Below are positions 17,769 to 26,771 of a stretch of 64,000 nucleotides of DNA, one piece after another; the first letter of the stretch is position 1; each line of letters begins with the position of its first letter. Position numbers and translations under genes: made by a program. This stretch comes from Subtercola boreus (GTDB lineage Bacteria; Actinomycetota; Actinomycetes; Actinomycetales; Microbacteriaceae). The DNA lies in assembly GCF_006716115.1 (NCBI RefSeq), contig NZ_VFOO01000001.1, forward strand, positions 248,001-312,000, given 5' to 3'. Below the pieces are notes generated by a model. It saw only the letters and a list, made by a program, of their open reading frames with translations. It was not told the DNA's origin and searched no databases.

Positions 17769-18140
17769 GTGAAGCACATTCTTGTCGTCTGCGGCGCGGG
17801 AGCATCCAGCACCTTCCTCGCGCACCGCATGCGCCAGGCGGCGAAGGCCCGGGGGTTCGAGACCACGGTCAAGGCGGTCAGCCAGGCCGCGATCGATTCG
17901 CGGATGCCCGGGGTCGACGTCCTGCTGGTGGGGCCGCACCTCGCCGCCGAGCTGTCGGTACTCACAGGGATCGCCGCCGGCTACAACGCCCCGGCAGCTC
18001 TCCTGCCCGACACGGTCTTCGGCGCCGGCGGCGAGGATGTGGCACTCGACATCGCGCTCGAGGCTCTCCGGGCATCCGATCACCCCACTTCAACACTTGC
18101 GACAACCACCGCCCCGACAACCACGGAGAACATCTCATGA
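17769..18140 (+). CDS. PTS EIIB component, lactose/cellobiose-like
   Basis: 123 residues from GTG 17769, with AAGGAGG 8 nt upstream. The N-terminus HILVVCGAGASSTFLAHRM has the phospho-accepting Cys8 in a CGAGASS loop, followed by a Rossmann-like EIIB fold; a Thr-rich tail ends it. EIIB passes phosphate from EIIA to sugar at its EIIC, but no matching lactose-type EIIC is in the window and MtlA has its own B domain. It may be an orphan signalling subunit or serve an EIIC elsewhere. Stop overlaps ptsH by 4 bp. Confidence 0.8.
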   Translation: MKHILVVCGAGASSTFLAHRMRQAAKARGFETTVKAVSQAAIDSRMPGVDVLLVGPHLAAELSVLTGIAAGYNAPAALLPDTVFGAGGEDVALDIALEALRASDHPTSTLATTTAPTTTENIS

Positions 18141-18406
18141 CCGAACGCACTGCGCAGATCGCTTCGTCCCACGGGCTGCACGCTCGTCCCGCCTCCCTGT
18201 TCACGCAGGCCGTAGCGAAGTCCGGAGTCAAGGTCACCCTCGCGAAGGGTGACGGCAAGGCTGTCAACGCCGCGAGCATCCTGGGCGTCATCTCGCTCGG
18301 CATCGAGTCGGGCGACACGGTCACCATCTCCTCCGACGACGAGAACGCCGACGCCGCGCTCGACGAGCTCGCCGCGATGCTGGGGCGCGACCTCGATGCC
18401 GAGTAA
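18137..18406 (+). CDS. ptsH: Phosphocarrier protein HPr
   Basis: 89 residues from ATG 18137. The active-site loop SSHGLHARPA places the phosphorylated His at position 15, and Ser46 sits in NAASILGVISLG, the site used by HPr kinase in Firmicutes (a kinase not usually found in actinobacteria). HPr hands phosphate from EI to all EIIA/EIIB domains. Overlaps the EIIB gene by 4 bp and ptsI by 11 bp, so the three are tightly coupled. Confidence 0.95.
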   Translation: MTERTAQIASSHGLHARPASLFTQAVAKSGVKVTLAKGDGKAVNAASILGVISLGIESGDTVTISSDDENADAALDELAAMLGRDLDAE

Positions 18407-20084
18407 CTCCGACTCCACCACGCTCCTCCGCGGCGCGGGCATCGGCCGCGGGCTCGCGGTCGGTCCGGTCATGCGGATGCCCGCACCCCTGCCGGAGCCC
18501 GAGACCACCCCCTCGACTCTCACGCCGGCCGATGAGCTCGGGCGGGCATCCGCTGCCCTGCAGGCGACCGCCGCGGACATCCGCGCCCGCGGTGAGCGCG
18601 CAGGTGGCACGGCCCACGATGTGCTGGAGGCCCAGGCGTTCATGGCCGAGGACCCGACCCTGGCCGACGACGTCGAGGCCCGGGTGCAGGGCGGACTCAC
18701 CGCCGAGCGCGCCGTCTTCGAGGCGTTCGCGAGCTTCCGCGACCTGCTGGTGAGCATGGGCGGCTACATGGCCGAGCGTGCCACCGACCTCAACGACGTG
18801 TCGCAGCGTGTCGTCGCGAACCTCCGCGGGGTGCCCGCGCCCGGCATCCCCGACCCCGACTTCGCCTTCGTGCTCGTCGCGAGCGACCTCGCTCCCGCCG
18901 ACACGGCGCTGCTCGATCTCGACAAGGTGCTCGCCCTGGTCACGAGTGAGGGCGGCCCGACGTCGCACACCGCGATCCTCGCCCGGGACAAGGCCATCGT
19001 GGCCGTCGTCGGCGCCGCCGGTGCCCTCGATCTCGCCGACGGACAGACCGTGATCGTGGACGCGTCGACCGGCTCGGTCACCGCCTCCCCGAGCGCCGAC
19101 GAGGTCGAACGCGCCGAGGCGACCCTCGCCGAGCGGAAGGCCCGCCCCACAGCGCCCACCGGCGCCGGCCGGCTCGCCGACGGAACCCTCATCCCCCTGC
19201 TCGCGAACCTCGGCTCCGCGGATGCCGCGGCCGACGCCGTGGCGAAGGGTGCAGAGGGCGTGGGGCTGTTCCGCACCGAGTTCCTCTTTCTCGACTCGAC
19301 CTCCGCACCGACCGTCGAGGCGCAGCAGGAGCAGTACACCAAGCTCCTGGCGGCGTTCCCCGGCAAGAAGGTCGTCGTGCGTGCGCTCGACGCCGGGGCG
19401 GACAAGCCGCTGAGCTTCCTCAACGACTCCGACGAGGAGAACCCCGCCCTGGGGCTCCGCGGTCTCCGGGCCCTGCGCGCGAACGAGCAGGTGCTGCGTG
19501 ACCAGCTCACCGCACTCGCGAACGCCGCCGCCGTGACGGAGGCCGACCTCTGGGTGATGGCCCCCATGGTCTCGACCGTCGAGGAGACCCGGTACTTCAC
19601 GGCCCTCGGCCGGGAGCTCGGGCTGAACACCCTCGGTGTCATGGTCGAGGTTCCGTCTGCAGCTCTGCTCGCCGACCGGATCCTCGCCGATGCCGACTTC
19701 GCCAGCATCGGCACCAACGACCTGACGCAGTACACGCTCGCGGCCGACCGCCTTCTCGGTTCGGTCGCCGCGTTCCAGGACCCGTGGCATCCGGCCGTCC
19801 TCCGGCTCGTCGGTGAGGTCGGTCGCGCCGGCCAGGCCCTCGGCAAGCCGGTCGGAGTCTGCGGAGAGGCGGCTGCAGACCCCCTGCTCGCCGTCGTGCT
19901 CACCGGCCTCGGCGTGACATCCCTCTCGATGTCGCCCGCTGCGCTGGCCGACGTGCGTGCGGAGCTCGCGCTCCACACACTCGAACGGGCTCAGGAGTTC
20001 GCCTCGCTCGCCCTGGCGGCGAACTCGGCTTTCGAGGCCCGCGCTGCGGTTCTCGAGGCCACAACCGCACCATCCGCATCATGA
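18396..20084 (+). CDS. ptsI: Phosphoenolpyruvate-protein phosphotransferase (PTS enzyme I)
   Basis: 562 residues from an ATG inside the end of ptsH. The swivelling domain carries the active His191 in GGPTSHTAILAR; the PEP-binding barrel has GLFRTEFLF, the RALDAGADKPLSFL stretch and VCGEAAADPL near the C-terminus. It takes phosphate from PEP to HPr. Start chosen because it gives the family length and the next upstream options are inside ptsH without homology. Confidence 0.95.
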   Translation: MPSNSDSTTLLRGAGIGRGLAVGPVMRMPAPLPEPETTPSTLTPADELGRASAALQATAADIRARGERAGGTAHDVLEAQAFMAEDPTLADDVEARVQGGLTAERAVFEAFASFRDLLVSMGGYMAERATDLNDVSQRVVANLRGVPAPGIPDPDFAFVLVASDLAPADTALLDLDKVLALVTSEGGPTSHTAILARDKAIVAVVGAAGALDLADGQTVIVDASTGSVTASPSADEVERAEATLAERKARPTAPTGAGRLADGTLIPLLANLGSADAAADAVAKGAEGVGLFRTEFLFLDSTSAPTVEAQQEQYTKLLAAFPGKKVVVRALDAGADKPLSFLNDSDEENPALGLRGLRALRANEQVLRDQLTALANAAAVTEADLWVMAPMVSTVEETRYFTALGRELGLNTLGVMVEVPSAALLADRILADADFASIGTNDLTQYTLAADRLLGSVAAFQDPWHPAVLRLVGEVGRAGQALGKPVGVCGEAAADPLLAVVLTGLGVTSLSMSPAALADVRAELALHTLERAQEFASLALAANSAFEARAAVLEATTAPSAS

Positions 20085-20136
20085 CGACCCCCAGCACCCA
20101 CCCCCACGCAAGCACCTCACACGAAGGAGACAGGTC

Positions 20137-21753
20137 ATGACGACGACGTCACAAACCCAGACCGGCGCCCCCGCCGGCGCCCAGACGAAGGGAGGAGCCC
20201 GCGTCGCTGTGCAGCGATTCGGAACGTTCCTCTCCGGAATGGTGATGCCCAACATCGCCGCCTTCATCGCCTGGGGCCTCATCACAGCACTGTTCATCCA
20301 GACGGGCTGGCTCGCCCAGTTCGGCATCCTGGTTCCGATCATCGGTGGCTTCCCGAGCGCTGACGGCACGGTGAACGTCGGCCTCGTCGGACCGATGATC
20401 ACGTACCTGCTGCCGCTGCTCATCGCCAACACCGGTGGCCGGATGATCTACAACACCCGTGGCGGTGTCGTCGCCGTCATCGCGACCATGGGTGTCATCG
20501 TCGGCAGCCCGGTTCCGATGTTCATCGGCGCCATGATCATGGGACCGCTCGCGGCCTACATCATGAAGCAGGTCGACAAGCTCTGGGCGAACAAGATCAA
20601 GCCCGGCTTCGAGATGCTCGTCGACAACTTCTCGGCCGGCATCCTCGGTGCCCTTCTGGCCATCGCGGGCTTCTTCCTGATCGCCCCGGTGATCACCGCT
20701 CTGAGCGCTGCGCTCGAGGCGGCCGTGAACTGGCTGGTCACCCTCGGGCTCCTGCCCCTGGCCTCGATCCTGGTCGAGCCCGGCAAGGTGCTGTTCCTGA
20801 ACAACGCGATCAACCACGGTGTGTTCACCCCTCTGGGTGTGCAGCAGGTGTCGGAGTCGGGCAAGAGCATCCTCTTCCTGATCGAGGCGAACCCCGGCCC
20901 CGGCGTCGGTATCCTGATCGCCTTCGCGATCTTCGGTGTCGGCCTCGCCAAGGCGAGTGCACCCGGCGCCATCATCATCCAGTTCTTCGGCGGCATCCAC
21001 GAGATCTACTTCCCGTACGTGCTCATGAAGCCGATGACGATCATCGCCGCGATCCTCGGTGGAATGACCGGTGTGTTCGTGAACGTGCTGTTCCAGACGG
21101 GTCTTCGCGCACCTGCTTCGCCCGGGTCGATCATCGCGATCCTGATCCAGACCGCGCCCGACTCCTACGTCGGGGTCATCCTGTCGGTCATCGCCTCGGC
21201 TGCCGTGTCGTTCCTGGTCACCGCGATCATCCTGCGGGCCACCCGCAAGCGGGACCTCGCCGCAGAGAACGCCGGCGACCTGAGCGCTGCCATCGCGCAG
21301 ACCCAGGCCAACAAGGGCAAGGAGAGCTCCGTGCTCGGCCACCTGCAGGCAGACGGTCTCGCGAACGAGGCAGGCGGCCTGGCCGACCTGTCGACCCGCG
21401 ACCCCGAGTCGGCCGAGGAGGTGTCCCGTGCCCAGGAGGCGCAGAACATCGCCGCGGTCCACAACATCGTGTTCGCCTGCGACGCCGGCATGGGTTCGAG
21501 CGCCATGGGAGCCTCGGTTCTCCGCAACAAGATCAAGAAGGCGGGCATCACGGACGTTACTGTGGTGAACAAGGCGATTTCGAACCTGACGGACGACATC
21601 GACCTGGTCATCACGCACCAGGACCTGACCGCCCGGGCCAGGCAGCAGTCGCCGAGTGCCGAGCATGTCTCGGTCGACAACTTCATGTCGAGCCCGAAGT
21701 ACGACGAGATCGTCGGGCTGCTCGAACGCCAGCACAACACCGAGAAGGCGTAA
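20137..21753 (+). CDS. mtlA: PTS mannitol transporter EIICB
   Basis: 538 residues. The EIIC membrane domain (about 25-365) contains the GGIHEIYFPYVLMKP motif (285-299) that binds mannitol; a flexible linker (about 370-440) leads to the EIIB domain with phospho-Cys448 in FACDAGMGSSAMGA. It lacks the EIIA domain found in E. coli MtlA, supplied here by mtlF. It imports mannitol as mannitol-1-phosphate. AAGGAGA 6 nt before the ATG at 20137; an open frame upstream overlaps ptsI and was not used. Confidence 0.93.
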   Translation: MTTTSQTQTGAPAGAQTKGGARVAVQRFGTFLSGMVMPNIAAFIAWGLITALFIQTGWLAQFGILVPIIGGFPSADGTVNVGLVGPMITYLLPLLIANTGGRMIYNTRGGVVAVIATMGVIVGSPVPMFIGAMIMGPLAAYIMKQVDKLWANKIKPGFEMLVDNFSAGILGALLAIAGFFLIAPVITALSAALEAAVNWLVTLGLLPLASILVEPGKVLFLNNAINHGVFTPLGVQQVSESGKSILFLIEANPGPGVGILIAFAIFGVGLAKASAPGAIIIQFFGGIHEIYFPYVLMKPMTIIAAILGGMTGVFVNVLFQTGLRAPASPGSIIAILIQTAPDSYVGVILSVIASAAVSFLVTAIILRATRKRDLAAENAGDLSAAIAQTQANKGKESSVLGHLQADGLANEAGGLADLSTRDPESAEEVSRAQEAQNIAAVHNIVFACDAGMGSSAMGASVLRNKIKKAGITDVTVVNKAISNLTDDIDLVITHQDLTARARQQSPSAEHVSVDNFMSSPKYDEIVGLLERQHNTEKA

Positions 21754-21768
21754 GCGAAAGCCTCGCTT
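21752..21768 (+). promoter_or_regulatory. Small hairpin after mtlA
   Basis: AAGCGA and TCGCTT pair around AAGCC, overlapping the mtlA stop region, without a T-run. It may stabilise the mtlA message or tune expression of mtlF-mtlD rather than stop transcription. Confidence 0.35.
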
Positions 21769-21803
21769 CACCTCACACCGCACGACAAGGAGACGGAATT
21801 CTC

Positions 21804-22241
21804 ATGAGCGACGTATTGACGCTGAACTCGATCAAGACCCACGGAACGGCCGAGACCAAGGAGGACGCGATCGCCGAGGCGAACGATCTCCTGCTCGCGG
21901 CCGGAGCGGTCACGAGCGACTACCTGGCGTCGATGCTCGAACGTGAGACGTCCGTCTCCACCTACATGGGCAACTACCTCGCGATCCCGCACGGCACGAA
22001 CGAGGGCAAGGATGCGATCCTCGCTTCTGCGCTCTCGTTCGTGCGGTACGCGAAGCCCATCGACTGGAACGGTGAAGAGGTGCGCTTCGTCGTCGGCATC
22101 GCCGGCAAAGACGGAGGACACCTCGACATCCTCTCCAAGATCGCCCTCATCTTCAGCGATGAAGACGAGGTCGAGAAACTCCTGAAGGCCCCGAGCGACG
22201 AAGCCGTGTTCGAGCTCCTCTCCGAGGTGAACGAAGACTGA
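21804..22241 (+). CDS. mtlF: PTS mannitol EIIA component
   Basis: 145 residues, the whole of a mannitol/fructose-type EIIA domain with active His63 in YLAIPHGT. It carries phosphate from HPr to the EIIB domain of MtlA. AAGGAGACGG precedes the ATG. The TGA overlaps the mtlD ATG by one base, so mtlF and mtlD are co-translated. Also a likely phosphate donor for the PRD regulator. Confidence 0.93.
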   Translation: MSDVLTLNSIKTHGTAETKEDAIAEANDLLLAAGAVTSDYLASMLERETSVSTYMGNYLAIPHGTNEGKDAILASALSFVRYAKPIDWNGEEVRFVVGIAGKDGGHLDILSKIALIFSDEDEVEKLLKAPSDEAVFELLSEVNED

Positions 22242-23389
22242 TGAAGGCTGTTCACTTCGGTGCAGGCAACATCGGTCGCGGGTTCGTCGGCCTCATCCTG
22301 CACAACGCCGGCTACGAGGTCGTCTTCGCCGACGTCAACGGTTCGCTGATCGACGCCCTCGCGGCCGCTCCGACCTACGACGTCTTCGAGGTCGGCCTGT
22401 CGCCGCGCACCTGGACGGTCGACAACTTCCGCGCCCTGAACAGCGCGACGGACGAGGCCGGGGTGGTCTCCGAGATCGCGTCCGCTGAGATCGTGACCAC
22501 CGCGGTCGGCCCCAACATCCTGCGCTTCGTCGCACCCCTCATCGGCCGGGCGCTGCTCGCCCGCGACGCTGCGCTGCCGCCGCTGCAGGTCATGGCCTGC
22601 GAGAACGCGATCAATGCGACGGATGCCCTGCGGGGCCACATCGAGACGTCGCTCGGCGACGACTTCGCTGCCGTCTCGGCGCGCGCCGTGTTTGCGAACA
22701 CCGCCGTCGACCGCATCGTGCCGGGGCAGGCTCCGGATGCAGGACTCGACGTCACCGTCGAGGACTTCTTCGAGTGGGCCATCGAGTCGGGCCCGTTCGG
22801 CGACGCTCTGCCGAGCATCCCCGAGGCCCACTTCGTGCCCGACCTCGCCCCGTACATCGAGCGGAAGCTCTTCACGGTGAACACCGGGCACGCCGCGACG
22901 GCCTACTTCGGAGCGGCGGAGGGCATCGCCCCCGTCGCCGAAGCGATCTCGGTGCCCGACATCTTCACGAAGGTCAAAGCGGTGCTGGAGGAGACGAAGT
23001 CCCTCCTTGTCGCCAAGCACGAGTTCGACCCGAGCGTGCAGGAGGCGTATCTCGAGAAGAACCTCCAGCGGTTCGCGAACCCCTACCTCCCCGACACGGT
23101 CGACCGGGTCGGGCGTGCCCCGATGCGGAAGCTCAGTCGCAATGAGCGGTTCATCGGGCCGGCCGCCCAGCTGGCTGAGCGCGGCACCCGGCCGACCGCG
23201 CTGCTGGTCGCCATCCGTGCCGCTCTGACCTTCGATGTGCCCGCGGACCCCGAGTCGGTGCAGCTCCAGGCGATCCTGGCCGCCAGCTCGGCTGAGGATG
23301 CGGTGACCCAGGTCACAGGCATAACGGAAGGGCACCCGTTGTTTGACTCCCTGGTGCAGACGTTCGAATCGGTCATCCAGAGTCGCTAG
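22241..23389 (+). CDS. mtlD: Mannitol-1-phosphate 5-dehydrogenase
   Basis: 382 residues. NAD-binding [13 protein letters not shown] at the N-terminus (GAGNIGRG, residues 7-14), [10 protein letters not shown] in the middle, and [11 protein letters not shown] with the catalytic-region Lys/His environment of polyol-specific long-chain dehydrogenases. It oxidises mannitol-1-phosphate to fructose-6-phosphate. Last gene of the mannitol operon; an infA -10 box lies just after its stop. Confidence 0.95.
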   Translation: MKAVHFGAGNIGRGFVGLILHNAGYEVVFADVNGSLIDALAAAPTYDVFEVGLSPRTWTVDNFRALNSATDEAGVVSEIASAEIVTTAVGPNILRFVAPLIGRALLARDAALPPLQVMACENAINATDALRGHIETSLGDDFAAVSARAVFANTAVDRIVPGQAPDAGLDVTVEDFFEWAIESGPFGDALPSIPEAHFVPDLAPYIERKLFTVNTGHAATAYFGAAEGIAPVAEAISVPDIFTKVKAVLEETKSLLVAKHEFDPSVQEAYLEKNLQRFANPYLPDTVDRVGRAPMRKLSRNERFIGPAAQLAERGTRPTALLVAIRAALTFDVPADPESVQLQAILAASSAEDAVTQVTGITEGHPLFDSLVQTFESVIQSR

Positions 23390-23398
23390 AAGCTGTGG

Positions 23399-23404
23399 TA
23401 GGCT
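23399..23404 (+). promoter_or_regulatory. Probable infA promoter (-10 box)
   Basis: TAGGCT in the context TGTGGTAGGCTCG starts 10 bp after the mtlD stop; no good -35 is seen. The 66-nt leader to infA carries a hairpin GGTGT-CACG-ACACC (23413-23426). A promoter here would isolate the alpha operon from the mannitol island. Confidence 0.5.
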
Positions 23405-23476
23405 CGATCTTTGGTGTCACGACACCGAAACAATACACGCACGACCAGTAATCAATACTTATACAGACAGTGAGTT

Positions 23477-23698
23477 ATGGCCAAAAAAGACGGTGTCATC
23501 GAGATCGAGGGCGCAGTGGTCGAGGCTCTTCCCAACGCGATGTTTCGCGTTGAGTTGACCAACGGACACAGAGTTCTTGCCCACATTTCGGGCAAGATGC
23601 GACAGCACTACATCCGTATCCTCCCTGAGGACCGCGTGATCGTGGAGCTCAGCCCCTACGACCTCACCCGTGGTCGTATCGTCTACCGGTACAAATAA
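23477..23698 (+). CDS. infA: Translation initiation factor IF-1
   Basis: 73 residues, full OB fold: [44 protein letters not shown] and [18 protein letters not shown]-1 blocks the 30S A site during initiation. It follows the mannitol island instead of map. Confidence 0.97.
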   Translation: MAKKDGVIEIEGAVVEALPNAMFRVELTNGHRVLAHISGKMRQHYIRILPEDRVIVELSPYDLTRGRIVYRYK

Positions 23699-23779
23699 AC
23701 CGGTACCAAGTTATTGGTCGCTGGAAAGTAACGGCCCACCGCTCTCGGTGGGTACGAAGACAGCGATAGGAAAAGAACA

Positions 23780-23896
23780 ATGAAGGTCAACCCCAGCGTC
23801 AAGCCGATCTGCGAGCACTGCCGAGTCATTCGCCGCAACGGAAACGTCATGGTCATCTGCAAGTCCAACCCGCGTCACAAGCAGCGCCAGGGCTAG
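23780..23896 (+). CDS. rpmJ: 50S ribosomal protein L36
   Basis: 38 residues from ATG 23780: [19 protein letters not shown] then [19 protein letters not shown]. It is the zinc-ribbon form with Cys11, Cys14, Cys27 and His33. Ribosome site TAGGAAAAG upstream. Located 81 bp after infA. Confidence 0.95.
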   Translation: MKVNPSVKPICEHCRVIRRNGNVMVICKSNPRHKQRQG

Positions 23897-23930
23897 GCAG
23901 CAGAACCCCGTTTTATAGCAGGGCCAGAAA

Positions 23931-23963
23931 CCCGGGCAGTCGTTCGTCGAACGGATGCCCGGG
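23931..23963 (+). promoter_or_regulatory. Strong hairpin in the rpmJ-rpsM gap
   Basis: CCCGGGCA (23931-23938) and TGCCCGGG (23956-23963) form an 8-bp GC-rich stem; the inside contains a second pairing CGTT/AACG. A further CCGCGG repeat follows near 23973-23988. No T-run follows the first stem. The 139-bp gap holds no gene. Confidence 0.5.
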
Positions 23964-24035
23964 GGACACCCGCGGTTGGAGGCCGCGGCACAGGCACTGC
24001 TACAGACCTCCACTCACTAACAGGAGCATGCCACC

Positions 24036-24410
24036 ATGGCACGTATTGCAGGAGTAGACATTCCGCGCGACAAGCGCGTGGAGGTCGCACTGACTTACAT
24101 CTACGGCGTCGGCCGCACGAGGGCCCTTCAGACCCTCGCCGACACCGAGATCTCGGGTGACGTCCGCGTCAAAGACCTCACCGACGAGCAGCTGGTCGCA
24201 CTCCGCGACCACATCGAAGGCGCGTACAAGGTGGAGGGTGACCTCCGCCGTGAGGTTGCCGCCGACATCCGCCGCAAGGTCGAGATCGGCAGCTACCAGG
24301 GCATCCGTCACCGTCGCGGCCTTCCCGTGCACGGCCAGCGCACCAAGACCAACGCTCGTACCCGCAAGGGCCCGAAGCGCACCGTTGCAGGCAAGAAGAA
24401 GGCCCGATAG
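24036..24410 (+). CDS. rpsM: 30S ribosomal protein S13
   Basis: 124 residues: [24 protein letters not shown], the helix-turn-helix middle, and the tail [22 protein letters not shown] reaching P-site tRNA. AACAGGAG 6 nt before the ATG. Confidence 0.97.
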   Translation: MARIAGVDIPRDKRVEVALTYIYGVGRTRALQTLADTEISGDVRVKDLTDEQLVALRDHIEGAYKVEGDLRREVAADIRRKVEIGSYQGIRHRRGLPVHGQRTKTNARTRKGPKRTVAGKKKAR

Positions 24411-24472
24411 CCAACACTTCCGGGTTCACGCCCCGAAGCAAGGCATCGCCATAAACGTTTTAGGAGAACATC

Positions 24473-24871
24473 ATGGCAGCACCAAAATCGGCCGCTCGTA
24501 AGCCGCGGCGTAAAGAGAAGAAGAACATCCCCGTGGGCCAGGCCCACATCAAGTCGACGTTCAACAACACCATCGTGACGATCACCGACCCGTCGGGCGC
24601 CGTGCTGAGCTGGGCCTCTTCAGGCACCGTCGGCTTCAAGGGCTCGCGCAAGTCCACCCCGTTCGCCGCCCAGCTGTCGGCCGAGTCGGCCGCCCGCCAG
24701 GCGCAGGAGCAGGGTGTCAAGAAGGTCGACGTCTTCGTCAAGGGCCCGGGTTCGGGTCGCGAGACGGCGATCCGTTCTCTCCAGGCCGCTGGCCTCGAGG
24801 TCGGAACGATCAACGACGTCACCCCGCAGGCGCACAACGGTTGCCGCCCGCCCAAGCGTCGCCGCGTCTGA
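24473..24871 (+). CDS. rpsK: 30S ribosomal protein S11
   Basis: 132 residues with [44 protein letters not shown] and the ending [13 protein letters not shown]-like stretch ([14 protein letters not shown]). S11 forms part of the platform near the E site. TAGGAGAACATC precedes the ATG. Unlike in many actinobacteria, rpsD does not follow. Confidence 0.97.
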   Translation: MAAPKSAARKPRRKEKKNIPVGQAHIKSTFNNTIVTITDPSGAVLSWASSGTVGFKGSRKSTPFAAQLSAESAARQAQEQGVKKVDVFVKGPGSGRETAIRSLQAAGLEVGTINDVTPQAHNGCRPPKRRRV

Positions 24872-24882
24872 GTTGATTCCTA

Positions 24883-24911
24883 TTTTCAGAAGCGACACGC
24901 GCTTCTGAAAA
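24883..24911. promoter_or_regulatory. 12-bp perfect hairpin between rpsK and rpoA
   Basis: TTTTCAGAAGCG (24883-24894) and CGCTTCTGAAAA (24900-24911) pair exactly around ACACG. On the plus strand the stem is followed by A and T rather than a T-run, so it may act as an attenuator, processing signal or weak terminator at the place where rpsD often sits. Confidence 0.6.
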
Positions 24912-25014
24912 ATTCGCGTTCCAAGGCCATCTCTCTGAGGTGGTCTTGGTGCGTGATTCGACTCGTTAGTTCACAACTCAACAACGTCGGGCTCGCCACC
25001 CGGTACGTAAACGC

Positions 25015-25036
25015 AAGTGTCATATAGCGGACACTT
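25015..25036 (+). promoter_or_regulatory. Hairpin just ahead of the rpoA ribosome site
   Basis: AAGTGTC (25015-25021) and GACACTT (25030-25036) form a 7-bp stem with loop ATATAGCG, ending 5 nt before the GAAAGGAA ribosome site of rpoA. It could influence rpoA translation or be a protein-binding operator. Confidence 0.5.
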
Positions 25037-25054
25037 AGCCGAAAGGAATCAACA

Positions 25055-26044
25055 GTGCTGATTGCACAGCGTCCAACGCTCACCGAGGAGAACATCTCGG
25101 AGTTCCGTTCACGGTTCGTCATCGAACCGCTGGAACCCGGTTTCGGTTACACCCTCGGCAACTCCCTCCGTCGCACCCTGCTCTCGTCGATCCCGGGAGC
25201 TGCCGTCACGAGCATCCGCCTCGACGGTGTGCTGCACGAGTTCAGCACGATCCCCGGTGTCAAGGAGGATGTCACTGAGATCATCCTGAACATCAAGGGC
25301 CTCGTCGTCTCGAGCGAGCACGACGAACCGATCACTGCCTACCTCCGGAAGCACGCTTCCGGCCAGGTCACGGCTGCCGACATCTCGGCTCCCGCCGGTG
25401 TCGAGATCCACAACCCCGAGCTCGTCATCGCCACCCTGAACGACAAGGCGAAGTTCGAACTCGAGCTCATCATCGAGCGTGGCCGCGGCTACGTCTCGTC
25501 GACCCAGAACCGCAGCGAGTTCAGCGAAGCGGGCCAGATCCCGATCGACTCGATCTACTCGCCCGTGCTGAAGGTCACCTACCGTGTCGAGGCGACTCGT
25601 GCCGGTGAGCGCACCGACTTCGACCGCCTGGTCGTCGATGTGGAGACGAAGCCGGCCATCACGCCGCGCGACGCCATCGCTTCGGCCGGCCGCACGCTGA
25701 CCGAGCTGTTCGGCCTCGCCCGCGAGCTGAACACGGCCGCTGAGGGTATCGAGATCGGCCCGGCTCCTGTCGACGCCGTTCTGAGCTCGGAGCTCGCCGT
25801 TCCGATCGAGGACCTCGACCTGTCGGTCCGCTCGTACAACTGCCTCAAGCGCGAGGGAATCAACACCGTCAGCGAGCTCGTTGCGCTGAGCGAGACCCAG
25901 CTCATGAACATTCGCAACTTCGGTCAGAAGTCAGTGGATGAAGTCAAGGACAAGCTCGTTGAGCTTGGCCTGTCGCTGAAGGACACGGTGCCGGGCTTCG
26001 ACGGTGCCCACTTCTACGGCGGCTACGACGACGAGAACATCTAA
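25055..26044 (+). CDS. rpoA: DNA-directed RNA polymerase subunit alpha
   Basis: 329 residues from a GTG with AAAGGAA upstream. N-terminal dimerisation domain with [30 protein letters not shown], an acidic linker, and the C-terminal helix-hairpin-helix domain (about 250-329) with [16 protein letters not shown] and [14 protein letters not shown] that contacts UP elements and activators. A 183-bp leader with two hairpins precedes it. Confidence 0.98.
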   Translation: MLIAQRPTLTEENISEFRSRFVIEPLEPGFGYTLGNSLRRTLLSSIPGAAVTSIRLDGVLHEFSTIPGVKEDVTEIILNIKGLVVSSEHDEPITAYLRKHASGQVTAADISAPAGVEIHNPELVIATLNDKAKFELELIIERGRGYVSSTQNRSEFSEAGQIPIDSIYSPVLKVTYRVEATRAGERTDFDRLVVDVETKPAITPRDAIASAGRTLTELFGLARELNTAAEGIEIGPAPVDAVLSSELAVPIEDLDLSVRSYNCLKREGINTVSELVALSETQLMNIRNFGQKSVDEVKDKLVELGLSLKDTVPGFDGAHFYGGYDDENI

Positions 26045-26110
26045 CCCCCACTTGTCTTCGCTTCGGCCCGGCCGAACTGATCTCACGACCTACTCACTGG
26101 AGAAAACGAA

Positions 26111-26698
26111 ATGCCTACCCCCACTAAAGGGCCCCGCCTCGGCGGCGGGCCGGCGCACGAGCGCCTGCTGCTCGCGAACCTGGCTGCCCAGCTGTTCACC
26201 CACAAGAGCATCAAGACCACCGAGACGAAGGCCAAGCGCCTCCGCCCGGTAGCCGAGCGTCTCATCACGTTCGCGAAGAAGGGCGACCTGCACGCCCGTC
26301 GTCGTGTTCTCGCGACCATCGGCGACAAGAGCGTCGTGCACGAGCTGTTCACCGAGATCGCCCCTCTGGTCGCTGAGCGCGATGGTGGCTACACCCGCAT
26401 CACCAAGCTCGGTTTCCGCAAGGGCGACAACGCCTCGATGGTGCAGATCGAGCTCGTGCTCGAGCCCGTGACCCCGAAGGTGCGCTCGACCCGCAGCTCT
26501 GCTGCTGCTGCTCCCGTCGCCGACGAGACTGTCGCCGACGAGACTGTCGCCGACGAGACCGCTGCCGACGAGACCGCTGTTCCCGCCGAGGAGACCGAAG
26601 CGGTCGAGACCAGCGAGCCCGTCGCCCCGGAGGAGCCCACCGAGGCTGCAGCCGAGGTCGAGGAAGACGCTGCAGAGAAGGCCGGCGACTCGAAGTAG
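26111..26698 (+). CDS. rplQ: 50S ribosomal protein L17 with acidic C-terminal tail
   Basis: 195 residues. The L17 core ([28 protein letters not shown] to [16 protein letters not shown]) ends near residue 120. The remaining 75 residues are Ala/Glu/Asp/Val-rich with the five-residue unit VADET repeated, coded by near-identical 15-bp DNA repeats at about 26516-26578. Last gene of the alpha operon, closed by a strong terminator. Confidence 0.96.
   Translation: MPTPTKGPRLGGGPAHERLLLANLAAQLFTHKSIKTTETKAKRLRPVAERLITFAKKGDLHARRRVLATIGDKSVVHELFTEIAPLVAERDGGYTRITKLGFRKGDNASMVQIELVLEPVTPKVRSTRSSAAAAPVADETVADETVADETAADETAVPAEETEAVETSEPVAPEEPTEAAAEVEEDAAEKAGDSK
26516..26578 (+). repeat. 15-bp tandem repeat inside rplQ
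   Basis: Four close copies of GTCGCCGACGAGACT (one or two base changes per copy) encode successive [10 protein letters not shown] units in the disordered tail of L17. Repeat copy number could vary between strains without harming the core. Confidence 0.7.
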
Positions 26699-26720
26699 TC
26701 CCGCACCGCAGAACCACCGA

Positions 26721-26761
26721 AGAACCCCGGTTGCCGACATCTGGCAGCCGGGGTTCTTTTT
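26721..26761 (+). terminator. Intrinsic terminator after rplQ
   Basis: AGAACCCCGGTTGCC (26721-26735) pairs with GGCAGCCGGGGTTCT (26743-26757) with one wobble, followed by a run of T. It ends the alpha operon. Confidence 0.88.
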
Positions 26762-26771
26762 GGCCGCAAAA

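Noticed and set aside
26516-26578. CRISPR-like spaced repeat
   Set aside because: Units are contiguous with no spacers and are translated as part of L17.
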